Part shown: positions 43,532 to 54,195 of the stretch, one piece after another
How the letters are laid out: the number at the start of each line of letters is the position of its first letter
Position numbering within the stretch: the first letter of the stretch is position 1
Source of the DNA: Epichloe hybrida
Taxonomy: Eukaryota; Ascomycota; Sordariomycetes; Hypocreales; Clavicipitaceae
Direction of reading: 5' to 3'
Assembly: GCA_019022495.1 (NCBI GenBank)
Contig: JAFEKR010000004.1
Coordinates: 992,001 to 1,056,000 of the forward strand
Length of the DNA: 64,000 bases
Notes under the pieces: generated by a model
The model's input: the letters and a program-made list of their open reading frames with translations, nothing else
The model's database searches: none
What the model was told of the DNA's origin: nothing
Program-made: the position numbers and the translations under genes

Positions 43532-46384
43532 AGATTGCCCGCGTGGTTCGCGTGGTCGCCTTTTGTGGTGGAGCGTTCTGATTCGTCAGCCTCGATAGCC
43601 AGCAGAGCCTCAAGTTTCCACCTCCAACTCGCACCTCTCAACCTTTGGTTTTCTAATAGAGCAAGTCCGCCACCAAAGGGATCGAATCAATATCCAATAT
43701 CTCACTGTCGCAACCGATTGATGATTTATGCGCGCAGATTCTACCCGGCCGTCACGGCTAGATTGGTCGTCGGGTTGGCCAGTCAGAGGGTACCGATGCT
43801 TTGGGTCCTGAATTCCTTTCCCGCCGGAATGATGCGTCAGCCAACGAAACCAAGATCGATGCTCAACAAAGAATTGAATTTGTAAATTCTTGACTTGTCC
43901 CGCATCACCAAACGAGAGCGCATCCATCAACCATGACGTAAACTTTCGAATGGCGAAATGGCGACATGAATATCGTAGAGAAACTCACCGGTTTGCGAAT
44001 CGCCGAGTTCCTCGTGCTCGGCTGGAGGTGAATGTACTGCGACAAAGGGCAACATCATACGGAAAGAATGGGACTTAAGCGTATTTTAAATGTGAAAGAC
44101 GTGCACACAATCACCCTAACTGTTCTCCGTAGTTTGACTCATCGCCTCGGGGAGAGAGTGATTTGGGGCCGCGATGAACAAAGCCTGCCGTCGCCCGGCC
44201 GAAATGTTTACCACGCTGCACAAGATCTGGGTGTCCTGAGACGGGTGTCGATTCATTGTCATATCATGGTTTGGTCACACAGGCTCGCACAAAAGGCAAC
44301 AGGCGAATAGCTCATGTTCTCCGCAATGATTACCACTGTAACAGGATTTTGAAGCCTTGTTTTCTCATAGTTGTTCGGAGCTGACCCTATCCGGGCAAAC
44401 TCATCCCTCCCAGGTCCGACCATCATGATCGCACAAGTCGTATAGAGAAGGCGCAATAAGCAGATAGATATCGTCCCCGAGCCCATTCTGCTCCATTGAA
44501 TATTCCTCGTTTACGCTGAAAGCACAGGTGAGACTCCGGCATCGGTGATGCAGGCAACGGAAACACTTCACCGCTTCATAAACCATCCACCAAGTGGTCA
44601 GCTTGTCATCGCGAAAGCAATCTCTTGTGGGATGCGCCAACGTTTCTCGCCCTTCATAACAAGCAAGTCATCACGCATTAAAATCAAGAATAATCCAAAG
44701 TCACAGGCTCCTTGACTGATGCTAGGGTGGTCGTAGTGGTGTGTATAGCAAGCATCTAGGTAAATGAATGTAGCGGCTGCGCAGCCACCTTTGACTTTCT
44801 CCCACATGGATCAGGACAGCCCTATTTGAATGCAGTCTCTTTTGCCATAGTAATTTCCCCACCGGTCAACGATGTCAGTCATAAAAATGGCTTTCACCGA
44901 GCCGCCACACGAAGCTGGCCTGTCGCCAACCTCTGGTGGCCGAGTGTGGGAGACCCTTCTCCCTTCTCCGGTAGATTCTCACAATCCTTCGGTACTTGTC
45001 GTTGGCGGCTGCAGCCAACGGACTATAGATACCGCGTTGTTCTAATTTTTCGTCTTACGCCAAGCGTACCATTTGAATAAAACAAGAGAAATATGCATCT
45101 GTCCAGGTTTGTCCGAAATTAAGCAAGTCTTGTCCCCTCCTTGCCCCCTCCCTGGCGGCGATATCTGGGGTGTGATCCACGAAATCTGGCAAACTTGGTC
45201 CGCGAAAACTATGTTGAATATAAATCTAGAAGTTTCTGTAGAAATAGCTAGCGCGTCATTTGCTCACAACCCCGGTTCGTAAATCGGCCTGCGGTTACAC
45301 GTTGTCAGCCTTGTGACATCCACCAACGGAGCAGCTGCCTGAGACTCGGAAGACAGGCAATATTCACTCACTTCGGCGTACCCTGACGTGGCACCCATTC
45401 TGACCAAGTCTTCACTCTCCTCGATCCATACCATTTTGATATCCTTAGGGAAGGACCCTGAAGGACCCTGATTTCTTATTTTGGATCAGGCTGTGCGCAT
45501 TGCATCACATGCTGATCTACGTATCAACCTGCCATGCTGATCTACGTATCAACCTGCCATGCTGATCTACGTACCAACCTGCCATGCTGCGTTGTCCGGG
45601 AAAAGGTGAATTGACATTCATGCCGCAGGGAGAGTTCGGGCTGCAAGGAGACAGAATGTGCATCGCTGTCCACCAGTAGTTAATTGTAATGGTTTTAACA
45701 GGGTCAAAACCAGGAGAACCTTCGAGACCTTTTATCGCTAACATACAAAGACATTCTCATCGTCAATCATTCTTCATCCTTCCAACTCCACTTCTCAACT
45801 ATTCATGCAGCGACAATCACAGAGAACGCATAGCCACGACCCACAAGGAACAACAGATCTCGCAGTCAAGGTTCTTGTCAGGGTCGGCCTATTGTATAGT
45901 AGGTCTTGCAAGTTGGGCTTCGATACTGTAATACTCAGACTTGAACACACATCGAAGCTGAATGGAGGTGTGCGGGTGGATGTTCTCGTGATCTTTTTTT
46001 TTTTTGGCGCCAACTCATGCTGTGGGTGTGTATGATGAAGAAAAGCCCGTGTCACTCTGAGCTGCTGTGCCAATGCACTATGGTCCGTTAGAGCCAACGG
46101 TCACGAACACAAGTTCCCAATGTTGCCGCCTGCAGTCATCCATCCATGGGTTAAAAAAAAATGAGAATAAGCATACTCCGGGCATGCCTTGTGTTGGTTG
46201 GTGTGTCTTCACTATGCGTCAACACAGACCGACTGATGACGCTGTTACTCGAGAATCGCATGGTTGTTGCCCTGGCGAACTACTGGATCGAAGTGAACAG
46301 AGCCTCACCACCTGAAAATCATGCTCATGCTGTTCATCTTCAAGTTCATCTGATTCTTCATGAGTTGTACGTATCCAAAATGAT
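43532..46384. other. Gene-poor region, no intact gene
   Basis: About 2.85 kb without a recognisable gene. Two minus-strand readings (44807-44598 and 44640-44401) with several Cys could be pieces of one spliced or decayed gene, but no family is recognised. The region holds a 25-bp triple repeat (45508-45582) and an 18-nt sequence at 45167-45184 shared exactly with 53681-53698. Confidence 0.5.
45508..45582. repeat. 25-bp tandem repeat, three copies
   Basis: Unit CATGCTGATCTACGTATCAA followed by CCTGC, three head-to-tail copies with one substitution in the third and a partial fourth start (CATGCTG). Confidence 0.9.
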
Positions 46385-47983
46385 CTATCGAAACTGCTCG
46401 TACTTGGCGGCTGAGGCCAGCTTCGTCTCTATTCGTTCAATGGTCTCCTTATCATACACCTCCTCTAATTTCTTGCTGGCCTTGAAAATCTCCTTCTCAT
46501 GTCTAGTTGCCTCCTCCTTAGTCATGCAGACAAGGTCTCGTAGCTTGACGGTCGAGCACTTTTGCACGTCTTTACCCTCTCCTATGACGTGCATGCTTGA
46601 TCCCCCACGCCGGCGCCATCGAATCAAAACTATTTTTGTAGAAATGCCGCTGATGATGCTGCGTCCGTGGTAGAGCTCTTCCGTCATGAACGCCACGTCA
46701 CCGGTAGTCAGGGGGACTTTGAGCCCAACCGTGTCCAAGCCCAAGATTCGAGCAAGTCGATCCTCTGACCCCTGAACACACGTCATGATGCCTTCGTACA
46801 TCTTTTCCCTGCCCTTCGCAGGGATGTAATTTAACGGGTATCCCGTGATGCTGAGTATTACGTGGTTGGCAGCTGTCAAGCCAAACACGGCTGGCATGGT
46901 GCCCAGGACGGGCAGAATTCTGACTCTGAAGTTTGGCATGACGCCAAGATCCGCCACGGAGCCCTTTTCAAATTCATCTTCAGGTAGGGGGAGCAGCTCA
47001 GCCTTCCCTTCTCCGGACTGCTCTGTAGAGTACACGACTGGGATGCCGCTTGTGATACCAAGCAACTTCAGACGACGCCGTGTTGCCCGCGACAGGCCAT
47101 CGTCTCGGCTTGCGCCAATGTCCCCAACGACAATCCTAGTTGGGTCGCTTTTGCAGCCTGCGCCCATGGCACTAATGACGGGTCGTTTGTTGTCGTGGCA
47201 GTACTTGAGTAACTCCACCTTGGTTTCAATATTGTCAATTGCGTCAACGATGAAATCTGGCTGCCGGCCATCGTCCCAATGCCCCAGAATTCGCTTCGCA
47301 ACCGACCCATCGAATTTTTCCTGCCGCAAGTCGAACTTGACCCACGGCGCAATGGCAATCAACCTTCGCTGCAAGCAATGGACCTTGGAAGTGCCCACGT
47401 CAGCCAATGTCGCGACAGCATGCCTATTCAATGAGCTGAGGGTGACTTGGTCAAAGTCAACGAGTCGGATCTTGGAAACTCCAGAACGTGCAAGAGCAGC
47501 AACGCAGTGAGAGCCCACTCCCCCACATCCCACGACAATGACAAACGAGTCTCGCAGTTTCGTAAGACCCTCGGGTGTGAGGAACACCCTATTCCGGGCT
47601 AGCTGTTCCAAAATGAGGTCTTCATCAAAATCGCCGGCCTGCGCTCTCTTTGCCAAAGCTTGATTCCTAGCATCCTCTTTATCGACTGCCTCATGAGAAG
47701 AAGCTCCAAAGTTGTTCAGCTAAGCCCTCAATCATTAGCCCGGAAAGTACATGGCGCCACATTCATAAAGCCCAAAAGGTAGACCTGTTAGAATTACCTT
47801 GCTGGTTTGATGACGGCCATCCCCCAGTTGAGGAATTGAGCTCTTCAGCTCTTCGAGTCTCTCTTCCCTCTCGAGCGCTTGATAGCCAAGGATGAGGGAT
47901 GCGACAGTTGCACCAGAAAGCACAGCCGTGGCAAGAAATTGAAACCGAGGGTTTGAGAGGGTATCCGAGAAGAACGGAGACAT
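46385..47983 (-). CDS. tRNA threonylcarbamoyladenosine dehydratase (Tcd1/Tcd2, TcdA family)
   Basis: Two exons, 47983-47798 and 47719-46385, joined in phase 0 (HQTSK to LNNFG), give 506 residues. The short first exon encodes a hydrophobic segment (FQFLATAVLSGATVASLILGY), fitting the mitochondrial outer-membrane anchor known for yeast Tcd proteins. The E1-like ThiF fold follows: ARNRVFLTPEGLTKLRDSFV, the nucleotide loop VGCGGVGSHCVAALARSGV, LVDFDQVTLSSLNRHAVAT, FIVDAIDNIETKVELLKYC and AMGAGCKSDPTRIVVGDI. The enzyme uses ATP to cyclise t6A37 of ANN-decoding tRNAs to ct6A. It is divergent from the Mgr3-like gene, 261 bp between start codons. Which of the two yeast paralogues it matches is not resolved. 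Confidence 0.92.
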
Positions 47984-48244
47984 GTTTCATGAAATGACAG
48001 CAATGCCAACTCCAGACTCCAAAAAAAAAAAGGGTACACGAGTGAGTTACTGTTGACGTCTTCGCGCAAAACAATTGCTTAGTCATTCGCCAACTACCAC
48101 AATTTGCAGCCCACCCATTCAAGCTTCAGCTCTGTGCGGACAAGATCACATCGACAAGTCGGAATTAGTTTGGAAATACGGCCTTGAAGAAAACACAGTA
48201 ACACTGAAGAAGAACATTTGGCCCATTGGGCCGCGCACTTTACC
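47984..48244. promoter_or_regulatory. Short divergent promoter region Tcd / Mgr3-like
   Basis: Only 261 bp separate the two start codons, so the 5' leaders and promoters of both genes must share it. No defined motif is assigned; a short A run lies near 48020. Both flanking products are predicted mitochondrial membrane proteins. Confidence 0.5.
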
Positions 48245-49894
48245 ATGCGCGCCAGGCCAGTTGTCCGACGTCAACAGCTCGCTGTACGCACAGCAAGCCC
48301 TCGATTCATCTGCATCCGCTCTTTCGCCCACCAAACCAAATTTACATGTACCAAATCCCGACCAAGCCTCCCGTTTCTGCTCGTACCAAAGGCCAGCCCA
48401 TCCATTGCCCGGTCGTTTACCTCTGAGCGCAGGCGCTGGCTCAAGCACGAAGCCAAACTCGTCGCCCGATATACCGTGACCTTATGGGGTCTCGCAGCGT
48501 GCGTGATCATCATCTTCTTCGCGGTCAACGAAGAAACCAACGAGCGAGAGTACCCCACACCACACGAGTGGAATTACCTGACGAGGAAGTTCTTGCGAGA
48601 TGCACAGCGCTTCAGGGACCCCAAGAACGGAGAAGTCAACTGGGCTCGATGTCTCGAATTGGCCAGAGGTGTCGTCATCCGACTGGAAGACCCGAAACTG
48701 GGGGGCAAACGAGTTTTGAAACTCAGCGGCAAGGTGGACCCATCACTCGAAGTGCCTGGCGAGTTCATCAATTGCGACATCTCAGCCATGTCCGAACAAT
48801 GGAGAAGGGGATATTTCGAGGCCATCATGCTGGCTGCCAAGGCGGCGGAGCATGTGGATGGATGGGTGCGCGACACGGAACGAAATGTCGTGTGTGCTCC
48901 CGAATTCGTCATTGGACCGTCGAATCCTCGACCGAAACCCATACACGCCGGCCAACCGCACGCACCGCGGGAGGAAGTGTGCGAACCAGCGTATCCCTCA
49001 GCTGACCATTGGTACACCAAGATACTGACTACAACAGGGCTGAGTTCCCGACAGAAGATGGAAGCTGCTCTTGAATATGCCACCTTCATGGAGTTCAAGA
49101 ACAGACAAGAAGGCGTGGACGCGCTATACAGCCTCGCACTGACAGAGGCATCAAGAGGATCGGACCCATCCAAAGTACCATACGATACCAAGACATTTGT
49201 CATCAAGAGCAATGAGCCAGCACCATCACTCAACGTCCTCGAAGCTCTCACAGCCATTGCTAACCACAAAGCCCGCAAGGGCGACATCTCATCCGCCCTT
49301 CCCATCTACATCTCGCTCCTCCAGGCTCGACGCTCTCTATCTGATAGCCCCCCGCCTACCTCGCGGCCCAAAGTCCAGCGTGAATCATTATACGAGCGAT
49401 TCCTCAATTATTTCGGCCCCCCTGCGTACCCCCCTCCTGGCCCAGATGGCACTGAGGCACCGTGGCGGGACCCATACGAGCGTTGCCAAGAAGCGTCCCT
49501 CAATCTATACATTGGAGAGATTCTCTACGCAACATCTGCCAAGGAAGAGGGCCTGGCATGGACAAGAGACGGCGTCGACTTGGCCGAAGAACAGCTCCGC
49601 GTTCTTGGCGCCGCTAGCAAAGAAAAAGAAACGATACGAGTATGTCGAGAGTGTCTGTCCACCGGGCTGGAAAACTGGACCACCATGATCTCTCGATTAG
49701 CGAGGGCGGAAGAGGCAAGGAAGACCAATGGCTCCAAGACGAGCATGTTTTCATTCTGGGGTGGTTCCCCAGACGCAGAAGGTCGGTGGGCAGCAGAAGA
49801 GGCTGTTGTTCAGGGAAGAATGAGACGAACTCGAGAATTGTTGGAGGATGTGACTCCCCCTGGGGTTGGAATCATGTCCTATTTCAAGGCATAG
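48245..49894 (+). CDS. MGR3: Mitochondrial TPR-type membrane protein, Mgr3-like i-AAA protease adaptor
   Basis: Intronless, 549 residues from ATG 48245; the frame is open slightly further 5' but lacks an ATG. The first 70 residues are Arg/Ser-rich with few acids (MRARPVVRRQQLAVRTASPR), like a mitochondrial presequence. One membrane segment follows (VTLWGLAACVIIIFFAV). The rest is soluble and helical, with TPR-like stretches (ALEYATFMEFKNRQEGVDAL, NVLEALTAIANHKARKGDIS, ASLNLYIGEILYATSAKEEG). In yeast, Mgr3 with Mgr1 delivers substrates to the Yme1 protease in the inner membrane. Identity rests on the NEREYPTPHEWNYLTRKFLR block and layout, from memory. Confidence 0.75.
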   Translation: MRARPVVRRQQLAVRTASPRFICIRSFAHQTKFTCTKSRPSLPFLLVPKASPSIARSFTSERRRWLKHEAKLVARYTVTLWGLAACVIIIFFAVNEETNEREYPTPHEWNYLTRKFLRDAQRFRDPKNGEVNWARCLELARGVVIRLEDPKLGGKRVLKLSGKVDPSLEVPGEFINCDISAMSEQWRRGYFEAIMLAAKAAEHVDGWVRDTERNVVCAPEFVIGPSNPRPKPIHAGQPHAPREEVCEPAYPSADHWYTKILTTTGLSSRQKMEAALEYATFMEFKNRQEGVDALYSLALTEASRGSDPSKVPYDTKTFVIKSNEPAPSLNVLEALTAIANHKARKGDISSALPIYISLLQARRSLSDSPPPTSRPKVQRESLYERFLNYFGPPAYPPPGPDGTEAPWRDPYERCQEASLNLYIGEILYATSAKEEGLAWTRDGVDLAEEQLRVLGAASKEKETIRVCRECLSTGLENWTTMISRLARAEEARKTNGSKTSMFSFWGGSPDAEGRWAAEEAVVQGRMRRTRELLEDVTPPGVGIMSYFKA

Positions 49895-50045
49895 TGTATT
49901 TTTTTTTATTGATCAAGCGAAGCTACAGTACATTGTATAAACCCTGAGAAGTTAAAAAAAAAAAATTGACTTGCGCCTGCTTACGGCACCGCGCAAAAGA
50001 CGTCCTGCGTCACTTCCCCCCTTGCTAGTGGTCACTGTACACAAG

Positions 50046-51494
50046 TTACTCTTCTTCTTCATCCGAGCTATCCGTGTCCGGAATCTCACCCGTCTTGACT
50101 ATCTTCCTCCATCGCCTGGCATTCCTCAACTGTGCCTGCATAACATCCTCATTCACCACCCCAACACTTGGCTTTTCCCCTTCAGGTAGCCTCTCCCAGT
50201 CCTCATCATTGAACTCTCGCTGGGGTCTCTCCGCCACTACAATGCTGTCGTTCTTGTAGCCTGGCGAAGTAGCTACATCCTGCAAGAACTGCAACGCTGG
50301 CTTCAAGGCAGTGACGAGAATCATTTCCGTGTAGAAGGGCTCAGCGGAAGAGTAGCATGGAGAGCCGAGGGCCGGGATGCATTCGTCGGGATTGCCTGCC
50401 GGTGGAGCAAGTGGCGTGTTGATCGGTTCCGAGGAGAGGATGTAGGCTCGAGAGCGCTGCCGGGTGATGTCAGTGCTGGACGAGAGATAATAATTGTTGA
50501 GGAGAAGCTTGCCTCGGCCAGAAAATCTTTGAACAAGTCATTTTGCAAGGTGTCGGTCGGATACACCGTTCCTAGCAGCAGCATGGCATCTACTCTGCCC
50601 AACCAGCGCTTCGAATTACGATCGTTGTCGAAGAATTTGTTCAACACTTCGCAGCTCTGTCCGATAGCAACAAGACTAAGTTTTGCACTCTCGCTCACTT
50701 GTTCCCCCAACAGCTCGTCAACTACGTAAGAAACATGCTCCTCGGGCGTTCTATTGCCCGGCACACTGTTGCGGTCTTCGCAATACCGCCGACCAGTATG
50801 CACCAGACTCGGGAGCGGAATAGCCGCGCTGTCAGTGATAGTCAAAGTTCGGAACCCCTCCGGCCACCAGTATAGCTGTCCTGGATTCGCAATGACGATT
50901 CCCGGTGGTGAGGGATCCCCGACGCTTGAGATGTGGCTATGTAGCTCTTGTACCACGGAAACCATGCTGCCCTTGTTGATGCCACCACGGCCATTGGCTA
51001 CTCTGCCTGCTAGAAGACCCAAGTGCTGTGTAGGTTCACCAAAAACTACAACAATGCGAGTCTTGGATGCTAAATCGGGGCTGGCAAAGATTGGAACGTG
51101 AGGATCTCGTGGTCCTGCGCCCAGGGGAAGGCGTATCTTCTCGAGGCCTTCGTCTTCTAGACGCTGGTGAATGATTTCGGTCAAGGCGGCTTGTCAGATG
51201 GGAAGACTGTTAGAATGATTGAGGGTGCTTGAGATCAGATTTTGGGCGTGGCGTACCATTAAATTCGAAACGCTGGCGTTGATTCACTCGCGGGTTCCGG
51301 TTGATGAAAAACTTAAAGTAGTTGTCTGGGTTCTCAATAGAGCGGATCTCATCATTCTCGTGGACAAAGTATCTGATGAAGGTCAGATATGCATCTAGAA
51401 AGGTGTCAAATCGGACTGTGACGTACCCCAGGCCTTCAAGGTCAGAAGGAAACTCTGCGTCTTTAGGCAGCCCTGGCCAGAGACGACGAAACAT
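50046..51494 (-). CDS. Arb2-domain protein (siRNA chaperone Arb2 family)
   Basis: Three exons, 51494-51257, 51189-50513 and 50456-50046, give 441 residues. The second intron begins GC (GAG then GCAAGC) and ends CAG. Joining it in phase 0 yields KDFLAERSRAYILSSEP, as the family requires. The Arb2 alpha/beta-hydrolase-like domain covers most of the protein: RFDTFLDAYLTFIRYFVHEN, VFGEPTQHLGLLAGRVANG, GINKGSMVSVVQELHSH, IVIANPGQLYWWPEGFRTLT, SLVAIGQSCEVLNKFF and CYSSAEPFYTEMILVTALKP. The tail is acidic. In fission yeast Arb2 is part of the Argonaute chaperone complex, and the domain also occurs on class II histone deacetylases. No deacetylase domain is present here. Confidence 0.9.
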
Positions 51495-52059
51495 GATGCG
51501 ACTTCAGCTTCTCGTATGCGGTCGGCGTGTTGTCTGATGAAGCCCACTATTTATTTGTGCTTCGAGTCGATCTTTCTGTTGATCCGACGCCGAGATTTCT
51601 GCTGATGTGTCAGGGAGCGATCGAGCTTAGCAGGGTTCTAGTTGGTGTTTGCGTCAAACGACGAGTGTGAGAGCGTTTGTTTATCTCGATGACCACAAAG
51701 TAAGCTGCCGTGCCAGCCGTGCCAGCCGCGCCAGCTGTGAACAGACAATACAATTCACAAGTCAGCACGACGGGTCTGTGCTTGAAGTAGCATTAGGATA
51801 GTTAATTCTCGAAAATCGTCATACTCCGGGCGAGGAAATATCTTTGGGAAATGATATGCTACGCATTGCACAATCTGGGGTCCATTCATTACAGGAAAAG
51901 AAAACTATACGCAGAGCACAGAAAGCCAATGTAAAGCCTGTGCTTCAAAAATTCATGAAAGAATGCAACGCTACCTCAAACTCCAATAGTCACTAGATTT
52001 TCCAAGTAGACGTCCGAGTAATGGCCAGAAAAAAAAAAGAAAAAAAAACCTCCGCCATA
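51495..52059. other. Intergenic region between ATG29 and the Arb2 gene
   Basis: 565 bp holding the Arb2 promoter and the ATG29 3' end. It includes short A runs near 52029-52048 and a triplicated GCCAGC-type stretch near 51710-51735. No gene is seen. Confidence 0.6.
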
Positions 52060-53486
52060 TCAATGGGAACTGGGGTTGTACCGGCTCCTAAATGCTTGGG
52101 TTATACTGAAGCGACTGCTAGCACCAGGACGATTCATATGACTAGCCAAAGCTTCCTCGAGAGCTGATTGTGTTACGGATGCGTCTGCGTGGAATTAGTC
52201 AATAGCGCTGCAACACCGAATCGAATGAACAATGAAGACGAACCATCCAGGTCACTAAAACTACTCCCCATGCTAGGCGTCCCTTCACTATCTTCCCGGG
52301 GACTAGCTTTGCCCTTGCCAGAAGGGCTTCGTCCTGCCAGTTCCGCAGTTCTTCTGGGTGAAAGTGGCCCTAGTCCCTTGGGCTCTCGCGACTTGGACTT
52401 TTGCACAGCAAAAGGGGAGCCAGTCGACGAGTCATCTGATTTTTGTGATTGATGCATAACATCCCCCATGGAGCCCTTGTGCGATTGGCGCCCGGCGGCC
52501 CTCTCGTCCCCCTTCAAGGTGGAAGCCATGTCTTGTCCTGTCTGGTTAGAGGGACCCTGATGTGATTGGAACGCTGGCTCGGATTCATCATCTCCATCGT
52601 CTTGATAAGTCTCTGCAACATCCTGCTGCTGGAATCGTGGCGGGCGGCGGATTATGCGAGATTGCGCGGGGCTAGATTCGTCATCTGAAGATTCGCTGGA
52701 GCTTGACTCAGCGGGGCCCGGGGATGTAGTTTTGTCGCGGCGAGGGGCTACTTGAGGATCGGGAGATTTGGCCGTTGGTGATGATATCGGCAGTGACGAC
52801 AGTCTCTTTCTTGCCCCTTGGTCTAGGGCCCTGTTGGGAAAAGACGTTGGGTGTCGATTGATCGATGCGTGCCGGCTTATACTGGGACGTACTGAAAACG
52901 TTGCTTGAGTGCTGCTTGTATTGACGTCTTGTCGTGAATTGGGTACATCTCGCCTTGTCGAAAGAGCAGAGCCAGTCCGTTGATGAGCGGATGTCGCAAG
53001 CTCGGAGCCCAGTATAGGTGATGGTGCGGAACCTTTGGCCGCGGCAGTCGCTTTTCGTACCTGAGCTCGGACTTGAGACGCATGCCGTTCGGTCAAAAAG
53101 GCAACTTGCTGTGAGAGGAAATCGACGGGTACATCGAAGCGTGCGGCACTGCGAGAGTGCTGTGTTAGCCCCATTAGCAAGCCGGAAGTCGTGGATTTTG
53201 TTCATGGCCTACACTTGACTCCCTACAGAACTGTGAACAAAACTAATTATAAAAACAGGACTTGGGGAGTGGGACAATGACGTACAGTCTATCTGATTCT
53301 GCGCTGCGCCAGACAGAATCTTCCATAGAGCTTCATCTTTCGTCGAGTCCCAAAGAACCTGCGGCACGGGTCAGCGATTAACCTCATCAACACTCTAGGC
53401 TTATCTGCGCTGACGGGTGGAGGATCGACAAATTCCCCTCGGGGGATAGGAACCCTTATATACACGATGTACTCCGGCTGGGACAT
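52060..53486 (-). CDS. ATG29: Autophagy-related protein 29
   Basis: Five exons, 53486-53415, 53358-53286, 53222-53213 (10 nt), 53148-52244 and 52184-52060, give 394 residues. The conserved N-terminal domain reads EYIVYIRVPIPRGEFVDPPP, VLWDSTKDEALWKILSGAAQ, then IDWSQVAARFDVPVDFLSQQ and ERHASQVRAQVRKA. The WSQV stretch depends on the 10-nt exon, which restores frame. The middle is Ser-rich and disordered. The last exon gives the C-terminal helix DASVTQSALEEALASHM; without that splice the frame would end in an unrelated tail. Atg29 binds Atg31 and Atg17 to build the scaffold that initiates autophagosome formation. It is the last intact gene before the AT-rich block. Confidence 0.93.
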
Positions 53487-53899
53487 TCTGGCTCCTACAC
53501 CTGACTGGGAGGGCGACTTGGCGGCCGAGTCTGAATAACGGATGAAGGGCAGCAGATGTCAGGGCAGTAGATGTCAGACACGTGAAGCTCAAGATTGACC
53601 AAGATGGAGCAGGCAGCCGGGTTCGGGGTTCAATCCTTATCGATAAAGCGTATGTGTCCGGCTTCGCGGCCGTCAACCTTGGGGTGTGATCCACGAAAAC
53701 TCTGCTAAGTTGGCAGGGACGACCCACAGTACAACTTGTATGTGGATCACTATAGGGCGATTACTTTGTACAGTCTAAGCTTGCATTTTATGGCTTTTTC
53801 TCACCGCCCTTAGCGTCTGTAACCCCTTATAACTAATATTCCCTTTATAAATAGTAAAAAAATTTAATCTATATTGCAATTTATTAGCAAACACCTTAT
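53487..53899. other. Transition zone into AT-rich DNA
   Basis: GC-balanced DNA up to about 53755 changes abruptly to AT-rich DNA with many TA steps. Just before the change, GTGATCCAC (53686-53694) and its exact complement GTGGATCAC (53742-53750) face each other 47 bp apart. 53681-53698 repeats an 18-nt sequence found at 45167-45184. The stretch may carry a remnant of a small transposon. No gene is seen. Confidence 0.55.
53686..53750. repeat. Small inverted-repeat unit, 9-bp arms
   Basis: GTGATCCAC and GTGGATCAC are perfect complements bracketing 65 bp. The left arm lies inside the 18-nt sequence GGGGTGTGATCCACGAAA shared with 45167-45184. Confidence 0.55.
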
Positions 53900-54195
53900 T
53901 GTTAGAACAAGCATGATATCAACAAGGGTGCGCGCCTCTGATTGGGTGGGCGCGTTGCATCGCGGACCCACATGTCCGGCCCGACCGCGCCGCGATCGGA
54001 GTCGGCACATGTGGCCTCTTCGCCAATGACCCCGATTAAGGCCCCTTTTCCTATAATAAATAGCGCACCCTCTTTACTTCTATTTAATCCCTCTTTTAAT
54101 TACTTTAATAGACTAGAATATATAATAATTACATGCACTTTAGTTCACCCTAAAAACCCTACGCATAGGTTAATAGTATCCTATAGATACTAACA
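53900..54195 (+). repeat. 5' LTR of the copia element
   Basis: 296 bp, TGTTAG...CTAACA. It holds a CG-rich block in otherwise AT-rich DNA, with CCACATGT (53968-53975) and its complement ACATGTGG (54007-54014), and a TATA-like CTATAATAAATAG at 54051-54063. Confidence 0.93.

Noticed and set aside
53747..53760. TCACTATAGGGCGA, identical to part of a phage T7 promoter/vector sequence
   Set aside because: Only 14 nt match, the flanking bases do not continue the promoter or any vector polylinker, and it lies in AT-rich genomic DNA; coincidence is more likely than contamination.
53942..54193. Readings in the LTRs (also 60052-60273)
   Set aside because: The same short frame in both LTRs follows from their repeat identity; LTRs are non-coding and no product is known.
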